Of a stretch of DNA of 64,000 nucleotides, positions 19,812 to 31,439 are shown in pieces. The DNA is taken from positions 1 through 64,000 of the forward strand of contig QJPP01005212.1 of the NCBI GenBank assembly GCA_003996215.1, in the 5' to 3' direction. The notes beneath the pieces were generated by a model. It saw nothing but the letters and a program-made list of their open reading frames with translations, was not told where the DNA came from and ran no database searches. The stretch's first letter is position 1, and every line of letters starts with the position of its first letter. Made by a program: the position numbers and the translations under genes. This stretch comes from Jaltomata sinuosa (lineage: Eukaryota > Streptophyta > Magnoliopsida > Solanales > Solanaceae).

Positions 19812-20700
19812 GAGGTATTTCCGATGGATTTTCCAGGCATGCCTGCAGATAGAAACATTGATTTCTATATAGATTTAGAGCCAGACACTCGCCCAATCTC
19901 TATTCCTCTTTATCGTATGGCTCCGGAAGAGTTGAGAGAACTTAAGACTGAACTTTAGGAACTCTTAGATAAGGGATTTATTCATTCCAATGCTTCACCT
20001 TGGGGTGCTCCAGTATTGTTTGTGAAGAAGAACGATGGTAGTATGAGGATGTGTATAGACTACATGCAACTGAACAAGGTTACTATATGAAACAAGTATC
20101 CTTTACCCCGTATCAATGATGTTTTTGACCAGTTACAAGGTGCTTTCGTGTTTTCGAAGATTGACTTGAGGTCAAGGTACCATCAGCTAAAGATTAGGCT
20201 TGAGAATATACCTAAGACAGCATTCCAGACTCGATATGCGCATTACGTGTTCCTGGTAATGTCGTTTGGGTTGGCCAATGCACCGACAACATTTATGAGT
20301 TTGATAAATGGTGTCTTCAAGTCGTATCTAGACTCCTTTGTGATTGTGTTTATACATGATATCCTAATTTACCCCATGAGTAAGAAAGAGCATGCAAAGC
20401 ATCTTCACATAGTTTTGGGGATATTGAGGCACTAGAAATTGTATGCCAAGTTTTTAAAGTGTGAATTTTGGTTGTCTTCAGTTGCCTTCTTAGGATATGT
20501 GGTTTCAGAAAAGGGATGATGGTGGTCCCCAAAAGATTGAGGCATTTAAGAGTTTAGTTTGGCATAGCTCTGTGACTGAGGTTAGAAGCTTTTGTGGGGC
20601 TTGCAGGCTATTACCACAGGTTTGTCAAGAATTTTGCATCCATTGTTGCTCACTTGACAAGGTCAATTCAGAAAGAGGTACATTTTGTTTAGTCTAGCAA
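19812..20700 (+). pseudogene. D1 reverse transcriptase
   Basis: RT copies the element's RNA into DNA. Recognisable in order: a FPMDFPGMP linker, IDLEPDTRPISIPLYRMAP, a fingers segment ending KNDGSMRMCIDYMQLN, KIDLRSRYHQLKI, FGLANAPTTFM, and the palm motif. The palm motif is FIHDIL where active enzymes have FIDDIL, so the first catalytic Asp is replaced by His. Stops occur near 19960, 20088 and 20433, and the frame shifts after 20490. The order gag-PR-RT-RH-IN-chromodomain is that of chromoviruses. Confidence 0.9.
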
Positions 20701-20758
20701 GTGTGAGGAGAGATTCCAAAAGCTCAAGACACTTCTAACTACAGCTCTCATCCTATCA

Positions 20759-21130
20759 TTGTTGGTTGAAGGTAAAGATTCTATTGTGTTTTGTGATGCT
20801 TCACATTTGGGTTTGGGTGTTGTGTTGATGAAGGGCAGGAATGTTATAGCTTATGCTTCAAGGCAATTGAAGCCTCATGAGAAGAACTACCCAACACATG
20901 ATTTGGAGTTGACAACGGTGGTCTTTGCACTAAAGATTTGGAGACACTACCTTTATGGTGTCAAGTGTGAAGTGTTCACAGACCACACAGTTTGCAACAT
21001 GTGTTTACACAAAAGGATTTAAACCTGAGGTATAGGAGGTGGATGGAATTATTGAAGGATTATAATGTGACCATCCAGTATAACCCGGGTAAGTCTAATA
21101 TGGTGGCAGACGCATTGAGCTAGAAAGTGG
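20759..21130 (+). pseudogene. D1 RNase H
   Basis: Retroviral RNase H degrades RNA in RNA:DNA hybrids. VFCDASHLGLGVVLM gives the first catalytic Asp, followed by VIAYASRQLKPHEKNYPTHDLEL with the Glu, and VFTDHTVC with another Asp. After a stop at 21020 the sequence LRYRRWMELLKDYNVTIQY and the PGKSN/VADALS-like end follow. It lies in a different frame from RT, implying at least two frameshifts. Confidence 0.85.
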
Positions 21131-21312
21131 TTAGCATAGGTAGTTTGGCTTGTTTGGGGGAATCCTTACGACCCTTGGAGAAAGAGATTCGGGCTGTAGA
21201 ATCAAAGTTCATGTAGTTAGGCATTTCAGAGCAGGGTGGACTGTTGTCTAGTATTGAGGTCAAACCCACGTTTATAGAGGATATCAATGTCAAACAGTTT
21301 CAGGATGTGTAG

Positions 21313-22200
21313 TTGAACAAACTTCAGAATAAGGTGTTATCTAGGGAGGCCCCGGATACTATACTTGATGCATGTGAGGTGCTGAGTTTTAGAAGAAGGA
21401 TTTGTGTTCCTCGGGTTTATGACTTAATTCATAATGTGCTGGCAGAGGCTCATGGTTCATGGTATTCTATTCATCCAGGCGTAACCAAAATGTATCGGGA
21501 CTTGAGGCGACTTTATTGGTGGCCTGGGATGAAAAGGGACATAGCTGATTTTGTGTCTAAGTGTCAGAATTTTCAGCAGGTTAAGTATGAGCACTAAAGG
21601 CCTGCAGAATTTCTCAAGATAAGGCCCATTCCCGAGTGGAAGTGGGAAAGGATAGCCAGGAATTTTGTGGTGGGTCTTCCTAACACCTTAGGAAAGTATG
21701 ACTCTATTTGGGTCATCGTGGACAGGCTGACCAAGTCAGCCCACCTCATTCCGATTATGGTGGATTATAATTCGCAGTAGTTAGCCAAGATTTATGTTAA
21801 GGAAATTGTGAGGTTGCATGGGGTGCCACTCTCCATTATTGTTGACAGGGGTACATAATTTACTTTCTAGTTCTAGGGCAATTTGAATGAAGAGTTGGGC
21901 ACTCAACTCGCTTTCAGTACGACTTTTCATCCTCAGACTGATGGTCAGTCGGAGAGGATGATTCAGGTATTGGAGGACATGCTGAGAGCATGTGTAATCG
22001 ATTTTGGGGGCTATTACGACTAGTTTCTACTATTGTGTGAGTTCTCATACAACAACAACTATCACTCCAGTATCGACATGGCACCATTCAAGGGACTTTA
22101 TGGGAGAGGATGTAGATCACCCATAGGGTGGTTTGAGGCAAGCGATGTGAAACCTTTGGGCATAGACTTAGTGAGGGATGCTTAGGAAAACGTAAGGAAA
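21313..22200 (+). pseudogene. D1 integrase
   Basis: Integrase inserts the DNA copy. The zinc-binding N-domain is visible as HPGVTKMYRDLRRLYWWPGM followed by KCQNFQ, where the second Cys of the CX2C pair is Phe. The catalytic core follows from 21650: NFVVGLP (the usual first Asp is Asn), VIVDRLTKSAHLIPI, VDRGT with the second Asp, and QSERMIQVLEDMLRA with the Glu. Then comes the MAPFKGLYGRGCRSP stretch. Several stops interrupt the core, and two catalytic or metal ligands are lost, so it is inactive. Confidence 0.85.
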
Positions 22201-22211
22201 ATTCAAACCAA

Positions 22212-22715
22212 TTGCTAGCATCCCAAAGGAAGCAGAAAGAGTATGCAGATCGCAAGGTAAGAGATATGGCTTTTCAAGTTGGTGAACAAGTGTTGTTGAA
22301 AGTGTCACCAATGAAAGGGGTAATGCGATTCGGCAAAAAGGGCAAGCTTAGACATCAGTGCATTGGTCCATTTAAGGTCCTTGATATAGTAGGATTGGTG
22401 GCTTACAGGTTAGCACTGCCACCCAGTTTATCTAGAGTCCATCCAATCTTCTATGTATCGATGCTGAAGCGATACCATGGGGATGGGGAGTATATCATCA
22501 AGTGGGATTCGATCTTGCTAGACAAGGATCTTAAATGAGAAGAGGAGCCAATTGGGATTTTAGATCGGGATGTCCGAAAATTGAGGACAAAGGAAATCAT
22601 ATTGGTGAAGGTTCAATGAAAGCATCATCCATTTGAGAAAGCCACTTGGTAAACTGAGAAGGACGTGCAGGACAAGTACCCTCACTTGTTTAAGGATTCA
22701 GGTACTATACTTTCT
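22212..22715 (+). pseudogene. D1 integrase C-terminus and chromodomain
   Basis: The sequence VGEQVLLKVSPMKGV is the GPF/Y-type integrase tail, continuing to LSRVHPIFYVSMLKRYHG. After a stop at 22536 the chromodomain-like end reads EEEPIGILDRDVRKLRTKEI, VKVQ, stop, HHPFEKATW. The last is a chromodomain aromatic motif (canonical HPxEEATWE). Chromodomains bind methylated histone H3 and steer chromoviruses to heterochromatin. The same segment, minus strand, is in D3 at 40266-40583. Confidence 0.8.
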
Positions 22716-23136
22716 CTCTTTTAGCTTTCCTTTTTCGGGTTTGATCATTCAGGAATGAATGACGGTTAAATTGGTATCTGTTGTAACGATATGTTCCGTC
22801 GTTATGGGTAAACAATTCGTGTGAAGTTTCGGGTTAGAAAACTTTCGGGTTTGGGAGTTGGAAATTTTGGGCTAGGCTAGTCTCGGACAGATTCTGAGTG
22901 AGGTATGGTTTAGGGAAATTCGAGTGAGGATTGGGTAAGGTATCTTATGTTGAGCTAGTTTTTCCATTTTATAAGAAATTAAGGAGTCCAAGGGACTTTT
23001 TGGAAGTGAATTCGGGTGAGTAGAACTTCTGGTATCAAAGTTGATATGAAAGGGTTGATTCAAAATGTCAAGATTTGAAGTGTGTTGTAAAATAGGCACT
23101 TTTGGGGGATTTTCTGAGTTTCTGTCTTGTGTCAAC

Positions 23137-23275
23137 CGTTATAGCAGTTGACACCATGCTACAGTGATGACTGCTACAGCGGAGAAATTCATGCTATAGC
23201 AGAAGTCAAAGTCGAACAACACCACCATAATGGTCGAGTCCGATACGGCGGCCCTGCTATAGCGGAATAAGTCGC
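23137..23275. repeat. CCGCTATAGCGG-type word cluster, D1 3' LTR
   Basis: Near-copies include CCGTTATAGCAG, TGCTACAGTG, CTGCTACAGCGG, TGCTATAGCAG and CTGCTATAGCGG. Decay is mainly C-to-T or G-to-A. Confidence 0.75.
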
Positions 23276-24027
23276 AGTTAATGCTGATGTTTCCCCAAAA
23301 ACATTCAGAATTTCTCAAGAATATTTTGGGGAAGGGCATAGGCGGTGGGAGGCAATTTTCATTGGTTTTCCACCAAACTCCATAAAAAAGGTTAGGATTT
23401 CGCTCCCCACTTTCGTATTTCAATTCCCAGACCATAGAAAATGGTAATTTTAGGCTTGGGGGAAGGTTTGGATTGACCTAGGATTGTATAACCCGATGGA
23501 AAAAAAGGATTCTAGGTTGTAAAATTCTTGGATTTTGATTATTATTCCTTATTCATGATTAAATCACCATTATTTGCTTTTTATACCTGTAAAATTGTAG
23601 TTTTTAGGTGAATTAATAGTGGAAAAGCCCAGGGATGAATGGAATGATCATGGTTTGGCCTGGAGATTAGAATTTGAGTATGATCCGGGTAATTTTAGGC
23701 CATTGGACTGATTTTGGTATTTTTGTAATCATTGTTAGACCAAGAACAAGCGAAAGCTTTGGAAAATGGGAAGGCTCTGGTCCAGTAGAGTTTTCAAGAT
23801 ATTCGAGGTATATGATGGTTATTGTCTTTCCAAATGTAATGTGTGTGCATGTAACTTTAGCTTAGTAATGTATGTGATTTTCATGTTTAGGGAATGAAAT
23901 TATGAATGACTAAGTGTCCGGGTATCAATCATGTGAAATAAAGTGGGTTTTGTTGCTTGTTGCTTTTACAAGTGTGATATTGTTCATTTATTTATTAATT
24001 ATTAGACTTTGTATGATATATTTGTTG

Positions 24028-24165
24028 GCTTGGGTACCACACCTGGTATGAGATACATATTGGTTGGCTCGGGTACCACGCCTAATATGGGATACTTATC
24101 GGTTAACTTGGGTACCACGCCTGGTACAGGTTCTATAATGGTTGGCTCGGGTAGCACACCTGGTA
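24028..24165 (+). repeat. Hairpin array of D1 3' LTR
   Basis: Four copies of the GGTACCACACCTGGTA type at about 40-bp spacing. The third copy (GGTACCACGCCTGGTAC) has perfect arms. Confidence 0.8.
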
Positions 24166-24989
24166 CGGGTTTATTTATATTGTTGAATGCATTTGTCGAT
24201 AGTTCCATGAGTGGACCGGGTTTATTGTTTGAAACTGTGATTATTGCATATTGGTCCATGAGAGGCCAGGTAGTTGCATTTAAATGTGGGGTTGGTCCTT
24301 ATGTAGTCCGGGAATTGCATGTTAAACACTTAGGTATTGTTCTAAGGATCCTTGGTTGGGCTGGGTTGCTAAAAAGGATATATGTTTATTGTCATTTTTA
24401 TTATTGTGATGATTGTTGAACCTATTTCATGTAGTGGTTAAGTTAGAGGAAGGACTAAGAGTCTGAGGTTAGGTTGTTGGCTTGTTACTGCATGTTTGTA
24501 GTGCTTACTCAATTTTGGTTTATTGTTCATATATTGCTTATTGAAGCTGGCCGATGATCCTACCAATGTGGTTGTGTACAGATTATGCACTTGCTTTCTT
24601 TTTGTGAGTATAGGACATCTTCCGACGGCTGCTACGCGACCTCAGTTATAGTCCCGGCATTTCCATATTCCAAGGGTGAGCTACTTCTTTCAGGCTACCA
24701 TGGTTTCCTCTAGTTTGGTTCCAGTCCATTGTTTTGGACTTAAACTCTTATTTTTGGGGTTGCATCCCCGTTCTCTAGACATTTGGCATATGTTTTGGTA
24801 TAATGACTTTCAGATTCTAGGAAAATTTCTGTAAGATCTTATTTTATTAGTATTTTGACTATGAATGTTAGTTTATCTTCATGCAATTGGTTTTGAGCTA
24901 TTAGATTCACTAAGTGTTGGGTTGGAAATTGGTTTGCTCATCCGGGGGTTTTCAGGTGGGTGCCACTCGCCACGGGTTGGATTGTGACA

Positions 24990-25375
24990 TCAGTAAAGTA
25001 AACTAAGAAAAAGGGTCCAAAATTCCCCTCGGACTGAGTATAAAAGTGATCTAGTCTTTCCAACTCTGAAACCAGTGGTAAACCAATGCAATTCTTTCTA
25101 AAATCTTGAAATCATAGTAGAAAGTGGAGAAATGTCATTTAAAACCAAAAACCAGTATCTTTTTCCCTCAAACCATGCCATAATCCATGTACGTGCATGT
25201 ATGAATGTAAGCGTGACATCATAAGAAAATGCATATATATATATATATATATATATTACTATCTAATAAGAATCAATTAGCAGGCAGCAGGGCGCCAACA
25301 TGACTGTTTCTGCTGCCTGCTTATTCATTTGTGGGTCCGATCTTCATTTTATGTTATTTGTCTTTTTTAAAATCT
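24990..25375. other. Non-coding stretch with a short hairpin and a microsatellite
   Basis: No gene is visible. An (AT)n run lies at about 25231-25256. An 11-bp perfect inverted repeat, AGCAGGCAGCA (25279-25289) and TGCTGCCTGCT (25311-25321), flanks a 21-base loop. I cannot assign the rest to any element in the window. Confidence 0.6.
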
Positions 25376-25538
25376 ATTATATATATAAAAAAAATACACA
25401 AAAATATAACTCACTATAATTAACAATTTAAAATATTTGAAAGACATAAAAAAATTGATTGACTCTCAAAATTTTATTAGTGTCACATAAATTGGGATAA
25501 AGGAAGTAACATATATTTAAAAATGATGTAAAAAAAGT
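25376..25538. repeat. AT-rich tandem repeat of about 135 bp, left part
   Basis: The sequence contains ATAATTAACAATTTAAAATA, a TTGATTGACTCTCAAA stretch and TGTCACATAAATTGGGA, and matches the repeats at 29353-29765. It is the left end of one array cut by the solo LTR. Confidence 0.8.
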
Positions 25539-26167
25539 TATAATGACCCTTCCGGTCATTTACGCATTTTTGCCTTTCTTGAACTGTTAGATCTTGCTTG
25601 TAGAGGACCCAAGTTATTTATGGCTTGCTGGGACCGGTAGTTCGGTGCTCGGGCCATTTGTTTGGTCTTTTTGGCCATTCCATGTTTAAGAGCTTTAAGC
25701 TTTTGAAATTGTTGACTTCAGTCAACACTCTTGGTGAACGTGCTTGGAATTGGATTCCGAAAGTTCCATTAGCTCTGGAGCATGGACTTTGGTCTAGTGG
25801 GACCTTTGGTCGGGATCCGAGAGCTTTTCAGCTTGGAATTCTCTCTCATTCTGTGTTTTCAAGCCAGTTGGGCTTGTTTGGTTGACTTTGGTCAACATTC
25901 AGAGAAGATGACCTCGGATGAAAATTTCATCAGCATTGTTAGCTTCGAAATGTCGAGTTTAGGCTATTTGAACCATTGGTTTGGGTCTCGAGGCTTCTAA
26001 GCTTGCTTTCGGCCATGGGTTCCGTTTTGAAAATAGTTGGCCAAAGGTTGATTTTGGGCGTGGGGCCTACTTTTAATTAAATTGACCTCCAATAGGATTT
26101 TTATCAATTCCATTGGATCCTAAATGCTGTTTCTAGTCGAATAGCTCAGGTCGTTTGTGTTTGCGGG

Positions 26168-26408
26168 ACCTCGGATGCGTTCTCGAGGACCCAAAGTGTG
26201 AAAACTCTGCCTTGACAACTGGTTGTTGTCATGGGCCATTTTGTTCTTCGTGTTTGCTGAGGTATGGACGCATTCGCGAAGGACATTTTCCATCCTCCCC
26301 AACTTTGTTCTTCGCATTCACGGGCCTTGGCCGCATTCGCGAAGGGCATTTGACCAACCTCCCTTTTTTCTCTTCGCGAAGGCGATGCCTTGGCCGCGTT
26401 CGCGAAGG
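26168..26408. repeat. TTCGCGAA-type word cluster, B-type LTR U3
   Basis: Copies include GCATTCGCGAAGGACATTT, GCATTCACGGGCC, GCATTCGCGAAGGGCATTT, CTTCGCGAAGGCG and GCGTTCGCGAAGGG. The core TTCGCGAA is a perfect palindrome. The cluster lies immediately upstream of the TATA candidate. Confidence 0.8.
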
Positions 26409-27689
26409 GTAATTTTCAGCAGCTATTTAAGCTGAACCCTTCATTTTACCAGCCATTATCCTTCAACTCCCACACCTCTAAGGTACCTAAAACACTCTAT
26501 AAACTGCTTCAAATCATTCCTAGCTTTGGGAAATCGTTGTTCTTCGATAATCCGTTGTTCCTCGTCAATTAGTAAGCCGCTTTCCCCGACCCCGTTCTTC
26601 TCTTGTTTCTTTAAATCCTCCATTTTTGTTGGTTCTCAAAGCTTGGAATTACTTGTAGAATCTGCCCCATTGAGCTTTGCATGACCATGGATTCAGAGTT
26701 CTCACTTCCTTAGCTCGTCTTCTCGTGGTGGTAAGTTTCTTTTGATTAATTTCCGAAATTATTTCTTGAAATTCCATCCTTAATTCTTTACTTGAGCGGG
26801 CTGTTTTGAGCCCCAATTGTTGTCCGTTGCCGCTCAATTTTTGAGCATGTTCTCCCGGGATGGTAAGGAACACATGTGTGTTTTTCATTTCCAGTTTCGA
26901 GTTGCAGGGCCCACAGGCCCATTTGTGACTCGAATTTTGACCCGGCTATTATTATAGCATTATGGGTATCATTAGTCTTATTTTGACGTATAGATTATGG
27001 TATTGATGGTGGTTTCGTAATTTGGAGCTTCCCATAGCAGTTCGAGCCTGGACAATACTATCCCCACAGCTATTCATCGGATGACAGGTAGGTTATGGCT
27101 TTCCCTACCTAGACTCTGCGTATATAGGCTATAAATGTATTAATTAGCATTCTTGGGTGGGTTGTTATAGGTTGGTACCCCAGACCTTGTCTGCCTTTTC
27201 TATCCATTTATTTCGTACATTGATTGTAGTATTCATATCTATATTGTATATTACCCTTGTGGTCCTGTGTGGCCTTGTATTGACACCAAAAAATAGATGG
27301 TGGGTTATTTGGGAATATCTTTGAGTCCCGAACATAGAGATATCCTTCTAGGCTGGTTATGACTGTTGTAGAGCTGTTAAGCCTGTGCAGGGCCGATAGG
27401 AAATGTTTGTGAGCCGTTTTAGGCTACTCTATATTGTTTGCGAGCATATCATACATGAAAAAGGTTTTACTTGCATGTTTTACTACTGATTTGGCTTCGG
27501 GCCTACTATAAATAATTTTCTAAACCTTGCATGACCCCGAGGGCGCATTTTTGGTACATGACTTGAAAGGGATTTTAAATTGACTTTTATGAAACCTCTC
27601 GGTGTAGAGGGAATATTATGGTGGTTTGATTATTGGTCTTCATTCTGATACTAGGCTCGGCTAGACCATAACACTAGACATGGTATTCT

Positions 27690-27895
27690 ATGGATTTTGA
27701 CACGGATACGAGCCGGGCACCCTGTTTAGGGATTTTGATACTTGACTTTTGTTTTAGACCTGGATACGCTCTAGGTACCCTCGATGAGGGTTATCGAGAT
27801 ATGGTTACTGATTTAGACCCGAATACACTTCGGGCACCCTTTGATGGGGTTTATGAGATTACTACTACTGATTTAGACTCGGATCAAATCTGAGC
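27690..27895 (+). repeat. Tandem repeat of about 59 bp inside B-type LTR
   Basis: Four imperfect copies follow the pattern TTTAGACCCGAATAC, then CGGGCACCCT, then GGGGTTT and GAGAT. C-type LTRs have a single copy (6114 and 62859). The copies are more diverged than the 46-bp array at 5824. Confidence 0.65.
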
Positions 27896-29352
27896 ACGTA
27901 CTACGAGATCTTGATTATTGAGATATTTGAGTTTTGTGTTCGTATGTGGTCTATAAGTAGACATTCATGGACCCTACCATTCCAAACCAAGTGCAATGAG
28001 CCGACGGTGACCGGAGGAAGGGAATGTACAGCGTAGGAGAGGTACTCAGGAATTATCCTTCCATGGATCCCACATTTATTGAACCTTTGGGGAACCAGAG
28101 GGGGTAACATACAGAACTGCGATCACACTTGGTTCCATCATCATATCATCATGCATATTTCACTCGGATTCCACCCTTGTTTGCTATGTGTTCAGTGTAC
28201 GCTCCGGTTGTATGGGCGGCCAGAGGGTTTGTTTTCACTTGATTGCGTTCCTTGGTTGTATGGGAGGCCGTTGGGACTGTAGGTAGATTATATTAATCCT
28301 ATCGTTTCATAGAGCTAGTTATGGTCCTTATTTCTTGGTGATTTAGCAGTTATTAGCCTGTTGAGGCTCTGGTTGTGGGATTTTGATTATTGAGAGGGCT
28401 AGGGAGTCCTATCTTATTGAGGCACGTTTGTGTGGCATTTTGAGCAGATTGTGAGTTTCTGGTTCCATTCTTATCAGGATTTGAGTAGGATTTCCCGATT
28501 ATTGTGGGTTAGTTATTCCATCTTAGAGTTGTACTTGTGAGGTGGATTCCTGTTTATGCTATCTTAAAGTTGGATTGGTGTTATGATTTCCTTATGCTTG
28601 TTGATTCCATCTTGAGTATGTTAGACTGCTTTCCTTCTTTTCCTTTTTCTTGAGGTTACCGGTATACTGCCACATTCCTGACTCTCTCTCCTTTCATGTA
28701 CTATTATTGCGAGGATTCCAGGAGCGTTCTTCTTCCTTACACATGTTTTTCTGTGTTATGTATATATTTGTGCTAGCATGTATACTTGTAGCTCCTTGTT
28801 GATTGATCCTTGTGATTTTTCCTTGCTTCCATGACTGCTTTCTTGTATTCTACTTATTACTATTTCTATATCTTATATGCACTCAGTCGGTGTTGTCTTG
28901 GTGCTCATACTACACTTGTGCATCTTTCTGGTGAAAATATTAGTTGAGCTTTCGTCGTTGATCGCGTTAGAGACTCGTGCAGCTTTTGGGAGGTTCGAGA
29001 CTAGGGTGAGCGCTTAACAGTCGGGGCTTGTCTACATCTCATATATTGTACTGTTGCTCCTTGTACTTTCAGAGACAGATTTATATTGTATTTTGTTACT
29101 TCTAGCACTGATATTCTATTAGAAGCTTTTGTACTATCGATACCAAGTCTTGGGGTTGGTGTAGTTTTCTTTATGTATATACTCGGGTTTTGCTTCCGCT
29201 TTGTCTACCTTTAAATTTTGCTTCCGTTTATTTCTGCTTATTGTGCGTTTTGATTAGGTAGTAGCCCATTACTAACTTTCCAGGCTACGGAGATTGGTTC
29301 TCCTACTGGGGGTTGTAGGTGCCATCGTGACCTGAGAAATCGGGTCATGACA

Positions 29353-29765
29353 AAAGTGTTATAAATCATAATAATTAATAATTTAAAATACTTAAAATAC
29401 TTAAAATACATGAAAAATTTAATTGGCTTCAAATTTTGTCAATGTCACATATATTGGAGTAGAGAGAGTAACATATATTATTTAAAAATCACGTAGAAAC
29501 TACTATAAATTACATTAACTAACAACTTAAAATATCTAAAAACTATATAAACAAGTTGGAGTGACTCTCCAAATTTCATCAGTGCCACATAAATTGAGAC
29601 AGAGAGAGTAACATATATTATTTGAAAATTTTGTAAAAGAAAGTATTATAATTCACAATAATTAATAACTTAAGATATTTAAAAATCGTAAAAAAAAATT
29701 AATTGACTCTCTAAATTTAATGTGTTACATAAATTGGGACAAAGAAAGTACCATATGCACAGGTG
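29353..29765. repeat. AT-rich tandem repeat of about 135 bp, right part
   Basis: Three head-to-tail copies follow the right AAAGT of the solo LTR. Each holds AATTAATAACTTAAAATA-like sequence, a TGACTCTCCAAATTT stretch, and CACATAAATTGGGACAGAGAGAGTAACATA-like sequence near its end. The last motif also ends many Solanaceae dispersed repeats, from memory. No coding capacity is seen. A (TA)n run follows at about 29777-29794. Confidence 0.8.
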
Positions 29766-29794
29766 ATTGATAACTATTATATATATATATATAT

Positions 29795-31419
29795 GAACAA
29801 ACAGGGCAATACACCCTTCAGACAAGCCAACGAACCTGGAGTTCCATCCGGTCTCGATCCACAGCCTTGGTCCCACAATTTCATAATATAAGGAATAAAA
29901 CACAAAAATAGAGCGACAAAAGTAAAAACAACAGTAAAAGCTTACTCTACCATGATATCCTTCTCTAATTCTATACTAAGGATTCTAACCTAACCACATC
30001 AAGTCTATAGGCAACCTAAACTAAGGAAGAACAAGATTTACTATTCGACGGTCCCGAAAATGGCCAATTAACAACAACCTAATTCTAATAGCCATGACAC
30101 TTATAAAATATACTATTTAACCGAGGTAAGTCTAAAGAAAGTAAACTATAACCTACATCAGGGCCGAACCACAATCATGAACTATCACTCAGGATCCTTT
30201 CCCTACCAAAGTACCTTAGATCACTGCCATGCTATCACAAACACATTCTACGATTCAAGATAGGACTAACAATACCCATATTGATATTTAGAATTTTGGG
30301 CCAGAAATCGGGTCAAAAATGGACCCCCTAGGCCACGTCAATAAAAGCAAAAACAAAAATTGCAATTATATTTCCAATAGGGTTATAAACACATGCTTAA
30401 AAGTTGGGTGCAGATAGGAAATGATTCGGGGCTCAAAACAGCCCCGAGAGTAACTACAATCAAAGAAAATTTTCAAGAATTTATATATGCATTCTATGGA
30501 TTTAAGGACGATGCTATGCAAAATATAAGCAAAAAAATACACGAGGGAGGATGAAAGACTTACCTGGAATAATTGAGGGTGAAGAATTCCTGAGAATATG
30601 CTTTCCAGGCTCACAAGAATTCAACCTTCATGAAAATGGGTGATAACAAAGTTGGAAATACTTAACTGTCAGGGGTCCCTTCTTTATGAATGTGAGGACC
30701 CCATCATGATCATGGTACTGCACTCAGAAGGGCTATCGCAATCGCAGTGGCCTCCTTGTGAATGCAGATAAGAACCCTAATTGGGTCCCAACTGACCTTT
30801 CATCGTGATCGCAGAGGGCCGCTCATGAATGCGATAGTTAAAAACTCTGACCTTCACGAACGCGATGCTCTCCTTGCGAACGTGAAGAAGGTGTGGTAGC
30901 TGCACCAACAGCTGAAAACCAACTATTTACCAAGTTCAAAAAGTCCTCAAATGGACCCTCAAGATTAATTCAGAATCCCATGAATACAAATTAAACATGC
31001 TATCCAACTGAAAATGGCATTTCAAACTCAATGGAATCAATGTAATGACCAACAGAGGTCGTCTTTATAAAATGTTGACTAATTAAAATATAAGAATTCA
31101 CCCAAGTACCCAAAATGAGTTTGAAAGCCTTGAGACCCAAACCAAAGGTCTCACTAGCCCAAAGTCCATGTTGTAGAGCTAATGGCACTAACAGAATTCT
31201 CATCTAAGCGCATTTATTCTGAATATTGACCAAAGTCAAACATTTCTACTTTTGGAGTTCCAAAATAGGGAAATTTTTCCAAAACCCATTTGAATACCTC
31301 GAGAAGTATGTCACCTATCTCAGCAAGTTACAAAAAAAAGTGTAGAAGCTATAAGAAGGGTCAAAACAGTAAAAACGAATAAAAATAAGAAAATGACCAC
31401 GAGTGTCATGACATAACAA
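29795..31419 (-). mobile_element. B-like LTR fragment, minus strand
   Basis: The minus strand starts near 31419 with TGTCATGAC...GTGGTCATTT and carries stretches seen in the B-type solo LTR (CCATTAGCTCTACAACATGGACTTTGGGC-like near 31170, and CTGTTTTGAGCCCC near 30440). A word cluster lies at 30728-30890. The 3' half of the LTR is missing or unrecognisable to the left of about 30000. ORFs of 60-80 codons have no recognisable domain. Confidence 0.55.
30728..30890. repeat. GCGAT/ATCGC word cluster in B-like LTR fragment
   Basis: Alternating elements such as CTATCGCAATCGCAG, CATCGTGATCGCAG, GAATGCGATAG, CACGAACGCGATG and TTGCGAACGTGAAG resemble diverged versions of the TTCGCGAA cluster of the B-type LTR, in the matching place. 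Confidence 0.55.
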
Positions 31420-31439
31420 AAAGATCAAAATGATAAGGG

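Larger units (their letters stand above)
22782..24989 (+). mobile_element. D1 3' LTR
   Basis: This LTR of 2208 bp runs from TGTAACGATATG to GGATTGTGACA. It is preceded by the conserved 3' untranslated end shared with E1 and D3 (GATCATTCAGGAATGAATGA, then AAATTGGTATCTGT). A palindromic cluster lies at 23137-23275 and a hairpin array at 24028-24165. The TATA position, as judged from D2, reads CATAGGCGG, so the promoter is probably lost. The 3' half matches the remnant 5' LTR at 7702-8906. Confidence 0.85.
25539..29352 (+). mobile_element. B-type chromovirus solo LTR with perfect target duplication
   Basis: An LTR of 3814 bp begins TATAATGACCCTTCC (the usual TG is TA) and ends GGGTCATGACA, with no internal region. 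It is flanked on both sides by AAAGT, so it is a solo LTR left by recombination between the two LTRs of one insertion. It carries the word cluster at 26168-26408, a TATA candidate CTATTTAAG near 26422, and a tandem repeat of about 59 bp at 27690-27895. ORFs within it, including those of 86 and 85 codons, are chance. Confidence 0.92.

Noticed and set aside
20148..20532. Functional reverse transcriptase in D1
   Set aside because: The palm motif is FIHDIL, with the first catalytic Asp lost, and stops flank the segment.
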